A DNA stretch of 64,000 nucleotides from Acetobacterium tundrae (GTDB lineage Bacteria; Bacillota; Clostridia; Eubacteriales; Eubacteriaceae), in contig NZ_RXYB01000001.1 of NCBI RefSeq assembly GCF_008086615.1, positions 124,001 to 188,000 of the forward strand. Direction: 5' to 3'. The notes under the pieces are model-generated. The model did no database searches. It worked only from the letters and a program-made list of their open reading frames with translations, and was not told where the DNA came from. The position numbers and the translations under genes were made by a program. Positions 59,154-64,000 of this stretch are shown in pieces. Position 1 is the stretch's first letter, and every line of letters begins with the position of its first letter.

Positions 59154-59213
59154 AAATAAAATTTTGTACAGTTTACACCATTTCGCCTGTACGACAATGG
59201 AGAGGTTATACGC

Positions 59214-61529
59214 ATGATTGAAATTTTAAAAAATAAAATGACACCAGAGAGTATTTTAACCGCAGGGTTTGGCGTGGAAAGAGAAGGACTTCGAGTAACA
59301 CCTCAAGGTAAACTGGCATTAATTCCACATCCGCAAATTTTTGGAGACAAACTCAAAAATCCCTATATAACAACTGATTTTTCAGAAAGTCAGGTGGAAT
59401 TAGTTACACCGGTTTGCTATTCGGTGACGGAAACCTACGATTTTTTAGAGGCACTAACAGATATTGTTATCAATGAAATTGATGGAGATAAAGAGCTCTT
59501 TTGGCCTTATTCCATGCCGTGTGATATACCCGAAGATAAAGATATCCCAATTTCAACATATCAGGGTGAATCTGGAAAAAAAGCCAGAGAATATCGTGAA
59601 AAACTGATGGCGAAATATGGCGGGAAACGCCAGCTAATTTCAGGAATTCATTATAATTTTTCATTTAGTGATGATTTTTTAGAGATACTTTGGAAAGAAT
59701 CTGGCAGTGAATTAACTTATAAAGACTTTAAGGACAAAATTTATTTAAAGGTGTTAAGGAATTATTTGCGTTACCGCTGGTTAATCATTTATTTAATGGG
59801 ATGTACTCCGGGATTGCATGAGTCTTATATCAAAAAATGTTTGGAATGTATGGAAGAAAACGGACATCAGACATTTTTAAGTCAGGGCGGAACATCAGCT
59901 CGAAATGGAAATTGTAGTGGTTACAAAAATGAAATTGACTTGTATCCTGACTATTCTTCGGTCAGTGGATTTATCGGCAGTGTAAAGGAATTTATCAACA
60001 GAAAAAATATTTCTGAGGCAAAAGAGTTATATGCTCAGATCCGCTTAAAACCTAAAGATTTTACAAATGTGCTAGGATCTCTGGAAAAGGATGGCATCCA
60101 ATATTTAGAGATTCGTACGATAGATCTTAACCCCTTTGACAAATGCGGTATTGCGAAAGTTGATCTTGAGTTTTTAAATATCTTCATGTTGTTTCTTTTA
60201 TTAGAAGGCGAAGAGTTTTTTGAAACCTGGCAACAGGAAGCACTTATTAATGAGGTTGCTGTGGCGGAACATGGACTTGAATCAGCTTTAGAGCTTTTGG
60301 ATAAGCAGCATTGGACGTTAAAAACAGCTTGGGCGGAAGATATTCTGGGAAAAATGGCCGAGATTAATGAATATTTGAATTTAAAACAAGATCATTGCAT
60401 CGAAGTGATGCTGAATCGAGTGAAGAATCCACAAACAACTTATGCATATCGTCTTAAAGAACTGATGACGGAGAAAGGGTATATTAGGGCTAATTTAGAG
60501 CTGGCAAATAAATATAAACTTGAATCGGTAAAAGAGCATTATCGGCTAAAGGGCTTCGAAAAATGGGAACTGTCAAGCCAGATTTTAATTAAAGAGGCTC
60601 TCACCCGAGGGATTAAAGTGACACCGGTGGATGCATCAGAAAATATCATTGCATTGGAAAAAGACGGCCATAAAGAGTATGTGAAGCAAGCCACAAAAAC
60701 AAGCGTAGATACCTACATCACACCATTATTAATGGAAAATAAGGTTGTTACAAAAATGATCCTCAAAGAAAATGGGATACCGGTTCCTAATGGTGAAGAG
60801 TTTTTTTCCTTTGAAGAAGCAAGAGTTAGGCTTCCTAAATACGTTGGGAAGAAAGTTGTCATCAAACCAAAGTCTACTAATTTTGGGTTAGGAATATGCA
60901 TTTATAATCGTGGTGGATCCCTTGATGAGTTATTAGAAGGTGCACGAATTGCTTTTGAACACGATAATACGATCCTCATAGAAGAATATATTACTGGTTT
61001 GGAATACCGCTTTCTAACCATGGGAGATGAGGTTGTTGCAGTACTTCATCGACGACCGGCAAACGTTGTTGGAGACGGAATTCTAACCATTCAGGAATTG
61101 ATCGATATAAAAAATCAGCATCCTTATCGTGGAGATGGACATACCAGTCCTTTGAAAAAAATTGAACTGGATGATCAGTCTCAAATGTTTTTGAAAAAAC
61201 AGGGAATTTCGGTCTTATCAGTACCTAAGCCTGGCGAAGTTGTTTATTTACGGGGAAATTCAAATATCAGTACGGGCGGAGACAGCATTGATTATACGGA
61301 AAAAATGCATCCTTATTTTAGTAAGATTGCTTTAGCTGCAGCAAGAGCATTTGATGCAAAATTTTGTGGGATAGACATCATTATTGAAGACTATAAAAAT
61401 CCTGAATCCGCTTACGGAATTATCGAATTAAACTTTAATCCTGCAATTATGATGCATGCTTATCCGTTTGAAGGAAAAGAAAGACGGCTGGGGTACAACA
61501 TCCTAAAAACGATTGGATTGGCGGAGTAA
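59214..61529 (+). CDS. gshF: Bifunctional glutamate-cysteine ligase / glutathione synthetase
   Basis: A 771-residue GshF (GshAB) that makes glutathione in two steps. Residues 1 to about 480 are the glutamate-cysteine ligase (GVEREGLRVTPQGKLALIPHPQIFG in part, TDFSESQVELVTP, YLEIRTIDLNPFDKCGI). Residues about 490-771 are an ATP-grasp domain (KMILKENGIPVPNGEEF, VVIKPKSTNFGLGICI, EEYITGLEYRFLTMG, DAKFCGIDIII, IIELNFNPAIMMHAYPF). GAGAGG lies before ATG 59214. The length matches the family. Glutathione is not universal among clostridia and acetogens, so the gene is a notable oxidative-stress trait. Confidence 0.94.
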   Translation: MIEILKNKMTPESILTAGFGVEREGLRVTPQGKLALIPHPQIFGDKLKNPYITTDFSESQVELVTPVCYSVTETYDFLEALTDIVINEIDGDKELFWPYSMPCDIPEDKDIPISTYQGESGKKAREYREKLMAKYGGKRQLISGIHYNFSFSDDFLEILWKESGSELTYKDFKDKIYLKVLRNYLRYRWLIIYLMGCTPGLHESYIKKCLECMEENGHQTFLSQGGTSARNGNCSGYKNEIDLYPDYSSVSGFIGSVKEFINRKNISEAKELYAQIRLKPKDFTNVLGSLEKDGIQYLEIRTIDLNPFDKCGIAKVDLEFLNIFMLFLLLEGEEFFETWQQEALINEVAVAEHGLESALELLDKQHWTLKTAWAEDILGKMAEINEYLNLKQDHCIEVMLNRVKNPQTTYAYRLKELMTEKGYIRANLELANKYKLESVKEHYRLKGFEKWELSSQILIKEALTRGIKVTPVDASENIIALEKDGHKEYVKQATKTSVDTYITPLLMENKVVTKMILKENGIPVPNGEEFFSFEEARVRLPKYVGKKVVIKPKSTNFGLGICIYNRGGSLDELLEGARIAFEHDNTILIEEYITGLEYRFLTMGDEVVAVLHRRPANVVGDGILTIQELIDIKNQHPYRGDGHTSPLKKIELDDQSQMFLKKQGISVLSVPKPGEVVYLRGNSNISTGGDSIDYTEKMHPYFSKIALAAARAFDAKFCGIDIIIEDYKNPESAYGIIELNFNPAIMMHAYPFEGKERRLGYNILKTIGLAE

Positions 61530-61559
61530 TACTAAAAAGAGAACAAATTTTTATCAATA

Positions 61560-61595
61560 AAAAAACAGCAGGTCCGGATGACCTGCTGTTTTTTA
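61560..61595 (+). terminator. Rho-independent terminator after gshF
   Basis: AAAAACAGCAGGTC and GACCTGCTGTTTTT form a 14-bp stem around CGGAT, followed by more T residues. The remaining 240 bases up to 61838 hold no gene and no motif that I recognise. Confidence 0.9.
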
Positions 61596-61838
61596 TATTA
61601 GGAATGAAAAGAAAAAGGGGAGACTTTCATCTCGCAACTTTATGATAGGTCTTGAACCTTAAAAGAGACTTGGAATTGGTTGAATTTAAGTAAAATTAAG
61701 GAATCACAAGCTATTGTGGTTTCGGGGAAATGTGATTATAAAATAGATGCATTTATTTTATAATCACATCTTTTGATTCAGTCTGCTTTGAAAAACTTAT
61801 TTTGATCAATTGAAAATAGTTAGAAATAAGTATTTTTT

Positions 61839-62459
61839 CTATTTATGTCGATTGGTCAGTTCTTTGAAAATAGATTCTAAATCAACACCTTGATTATTAA
61901 GCATTACAAATAGATGATAGATTAAGTCGGACGATTCATAAATGAGTTCAGTTGGATCATTGTTTTTAGCGGCAATAATTGTTTCAGCAGATTCCTCACC
62001 GATTTTTTTACCAATTTTGTCAACGCCTTCTCTGAACAGGTAGTTGGTGTAAGAACCTTCAACGGGGTTCTCTTTACGATCAGCAATCAATGCAAAAAGT
62101 TTCGGCAGAATGTCAATATTACCGAGATCATTTTTTTCATCGGTCATAATATTTCGATAAAAACAGCTAGTGTTTCCGGTATGACAAGCTGGTCCGGCTG
62201 GAATGACCTGAAGGAGTAAAGTATCACCGTCACAGTCGTAATCAATTGAAATAATTGTTTGAGTGTTACCTGATGTTTCTCCCTTAACCCATAACTGTTG
62301 GCGGCTTCTGCTATAGAAAGTCGCTTTTTTTGTTTCAACGCTTTGTTTTAAAGAGTCTTCGTTCATCCAGGCCATCATCAAAACCTGACGGGTATTATAA
62401 TCCTGTACAATTGCCGGAACAAGACCAGCATCGTTATATTTAATAGTTGTTAAATCCAT
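61839..62459 (-). CDS. hisIE: Bifunctional phosphoribosyl-AMP cyclohydrolase / phosphoribosyl-ATP pyrophosphatase
   Basis: A 206-residue fusion of two histidine-pathway steps. The N-terminal HisI half has [47 protein letters not shown] and [10 protein letters not shown] with zinc cysteines. The C-terminal HisE half has [17 protein letters not shown] and [13 protein letters not shown]. It is the last gene seen of the his operon. AAAGGTTAATT precedes ATG 62459. Confidence 0.95.
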   Translation of the reverse strand: MDLTTIKYNDAGLVPAIVQDYNTRQVLMMAWMNEDSLKQSVETKKATFYSRSRQQLWVKGETSGNTQTIISIDYDCDGDTLLLQVIPAGPACHTGNTSCFYRNIMTDEKNDLGNIDILPKLFALIADRKENPVEGSYTNYLFREGVDKIGKKIGEESAETIIAAKNNDPTELIYESSDLIYHLFVMLNNQGVDLESIFKELTNRHK

Positions 62460-62470
62460 AATTAACCTTT

Positions 62471-63229
62471 CTAAACCCGTCTCACGGGAATGCTTTCATT
62501 GTGTAAATAATTTTTCAGATCAGAGATTAAAATTTCCTTATAGTGAAATACAGAGGCGGCTAAGGCGGCATCTGCACCAACTTTTAAAACATCGCTGAAG
62601 TCCTGCATTTTTCCGGCCCCCCCGGATGCAATAATCGGAATGGTTAAAAGATCTGAAAGTTTTTTGTTTAATTCAAGGTCATAGCCTTTCTTTACGCCGT
62701 CTGTATCGATGGAATTAATACAGATTTCTCCGGCACCTAAATTTTGACCACGCTGTGCCCATTCAATGGCATCAATTCCGGTGTTCTCGCGACCACCTTT
62801 AACATAAACATCCCAGGAACCATGGTTGTTTCGTTTGGCATCAATAGAAAGAACAACACACTGAGCACCGAATTTCAGGGCAGCTTCTTTGATGAGTTGG
62901 GGATTCATAACGGCAGCAGAGTTGACGGAAACTTTGTCGGCTCCAGCCATGAGAACCTTTCTGAAATCTTCCACCTTGCTGATGCCGCCACCAATGGTAA
63001 AGGGAATGCGAATCGCTTCAGCTACTTTTTCAACAATATTGATGAAAATATCTCGATCTTCATATGTTGCGGTAATGTCATAGAAAACCAATTCATCAGC
63101 ACCTTGTTCAGAGTAGTATCGCCCCAATTCAACAGGGTTCGCTACGTCTTGTATGTTTTGAAATTTTTTTCCTTTTACGACCCTGCCATGATCGACGTCC
63201 AGGCAAGGAATGATCCGTTTAGTCAGCAT
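62471..63229 (-). CDS. hisF: Imidazole glycerol phosphate synthase subunit HisF
   Basis: A 252-residue TIM barrel, the cyclase half of imidazole glycerol phosphate synthase. Key features are [33 protein letters not shown], the catalytic Asp in [24 protein letters not shown] with the second catalytic Asp, and [12 protein letters not shown]. It overlaps hisA by 7 bases and acts with HisH. Confidence 0.96.
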   Translation of the reverse strand: MLTKRIIPCLDVDHGRVVKGKKFQNIQDVANPVELGRYYSEQGADELVFYDITATYEDRDIFINIVEKVAEAIRIPFTIGGGISKVEDFRKVLMAGADKVSVNSAAVMNPQLIKEAALKFGAQCVVLSIDAKRNNHGSWDVYVKGGRENTGIDAIEWAQRGQNLGAGEICINSIDTDGVKKGYDLELNKKLSDLLTIPIIASGGAGKMQDFSDVLKVGADAALAASVFHYKEILISDLKNYLHNESIPVRRV

Positions 63230-63942
63230 GATTTAAGCTCCTCTAACAGATTTTCAAGATCAATAGTGCCTTCATAAAGTGCTTTTCCGGTGATGGCGCC
63301 ATACAGACCCATTGACTTCAGTCGTTTCATATCTTCAATACTGGAAATTCCTCCAGAGGCGATGATATCCATATTTAAATGATTGTTAAGCACTCCAAGC
63401 ATTTCAAAATTAGGACCGGTCATCATGCCATCTTTAGAAATATCAGTGTACACCAGGGTTGACAAACCGTATCGCTCTAATTTGCTGGCCAGTTCCAAGG
63501 CTTCAATATTGCTGCTTTCAACCCAGCCTTCGGTACACACGATACCTTTTTTTGCATCAATAGAAACGCAGACTTTATCATCATAGAGGTCCAAAAGGTT
63601 TTCGATAAAACCAAAATCTTTGACTGCCTGAGTTCCAATGATAATTCGCGATACACCGATATTGATGTATTCTTTGGCAATATCCAAATTCCGGATACCA
63701 CCGCCTAATTCGATTGGAATGTCGAGGGCTTCTACAATTTTTTTTATGAGTTCTAAATTTTTGGGCTGACCGTCAAAGGCCCCATCCAAGTCAACTAAGT
63801 GTAAGAATTGAGCCCCCTTAGATTGCCATTTTAGTGCGACATCCACAGGATCATTAAAATAAATGGTTTCAGCATCTTTTTGTCCTTGCATTAAACGAAC
63901 GCATTTACCGTTTTTTAAATCAATTGCAGGGAAAACAATCAT
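63223..63942 (-). CDS. hisA: Phosphoribosylformimino-5-aminoimidazole carboxamide ribotide isomerase HisA
   Basis: A 239-residue TIM barrel with the HisA pattern: [51 protein letters not shown] with the catalytic region, [14 protein letters not shown] and [18 protein letters not shown] precedes ATG 63942, which overlaps the hisH stop (ATGA). Confidence 0.96.
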   Translation of the reverse strand: MIVFPAIDLKNGKCVRLMQGQKDAETIYFNDPVDVALKWQSKGAQFLHLVDLDGAFDGQPKNLELIKKIVEALDIPIELGGGIRNLDIAKEYINIGVSRIIIGTQAVKDFGFIENLLDLYDDKVCVSIDAKKGIVCTEGWVESSNIEALELASKLERYGLSTLVYTDISKDGMMTGPNFEMLGVLNNHLNMDIIASGGISSIEDMKRLKSMGLYGAITGKALYEGTIDLENLLEELKSC

Positions 63943-64000
63943 GATAATATCTCCTTAAAGTTTTTTAATAATTGAAGTCCGACGGTTGAGCTTTTTTCAG
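63939..64000 (-). CDS. hisH: HisH, C-terminal fragment (runs off window end)
   Basis: The minus-strand frame from base 64000 to the TGA at 63941-63939 reads [19 protein letters not shown], which is the C-terminus of HisH; the usual FHPEKS motif at the glutaminase histidine/glutamate would begin here. HisH supplies ammonia from glutamine to HisF. The stop overlaps the hisA start, as expected in the hisH-hisA-hisF-hisIE order. Confidence 0.85.
   Translation of the reverse strand, partial: EKSSTVGLQLLKNFKEILS

Noticed and set aside
62744-63277. A 177-codon plus-strand frame opposite hisF
   Set aside because: It lies opposite an unmistakable HisF sequence and has no ribosome site or domain.

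Overview
The window looks like a low-GC anaerobic Firmicute of the acetogen type, most likely Acetobacterium or a close relative in Eubacteriaceae. The main reason is a methanol:corrinoid methyltransferase locus (MtaB, two MtaC-type corrinoid proteins and a pterin-type methyltransferase in the MtaA role). Rubredoxin, a molybdopterin oxidoreductase set and many Shine-Dalgarno-led polycistronic operons agree with this. No insertion sequence, phage, CRISPR array or rRNA was found. The genus is inferred from gene content, not proven.

Layout. 1-5.5 kb: two molybdopterin (Mo-bisPGD) oxidoreductase catalytic chains around a four-cluster ferredoxin, then DUF4418 protein plus an FtsX-type ABC transporter. 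5.7-8.4 kb: BamE-like membrane protein, CPBP protease and XRE regulator. 8.7-14.3 kb: CotH / DUF4956 / VTC-type polyphosphate polymerase operon, divergent from an OmpR-type two-component system, with three 11-bp-phased TTWACA repeats between them. 14.4-16.3 kb: larC and larB (nickel-pincer cofactor). 16.4-23.4 kb: a minus-strand run of DUF362 protein, sigma-54 activator, LipB, a free-standing lipoyl domain, an SDR and an AMP-ligase/ACP fusion, headed by a near-consensus sigma-54 promoter. I regard this as the best candidate for an undescribed system. 23.7-28.6 kb: flavodoxin/SCP2/membrane fusion, threonine dehydratase, phasin-like protein and UbiB kinase. 28.8-33.7 kb: GntR(YtrA)-ABC operon with a perfect 13-bp inverted-repeat operator, then a MacAB-like efflux operon. 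33.9-35.1 kb: ROK glucokinase and rubredoxin.

35.2-42.0 kb is the methanol region: PocR/AraC regulator, a first MtaC, a COG0523 GTPase whose metal-binding C-terminal domain is a separate gene, then a second transcription unit with a truncated corrinoid-protein relative lacking the cobalt-ligating histidine, MtaB, MtaC and MtaA. Together these would move the methanol methyl group to cobalamin and on to tetrahydrofolate, feeding the Wood-Ljungdahl pathway.

42.2-48.3 kb: DUF554 protein, then a polyphosphate operon in which Ppk1 is flanked by a degenerate and an intact Ppx/GppA protein. 48.3-53.1 kb: a complete branched-chain amino acid ABC transporter (livFGMH plus binding protein). 53.3-56.6 kb: malQ, hslO, rlmH, a 29-codon membrane peptide gene and tRNA-Pro(CGG). 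56.6-57.5 kb is a decayed stretch with gene remnants, a 27-bp inverted repeat and a TetR gene cut to its DNA-binding domain. 57.6-61.6 kb: small unknown protein, MsrAB and bifunctional glutathione synthetase GshF. 61.8 kb to the end: the tail of the histidine operon (hisH fragment, hisA, hisF, hisIE).
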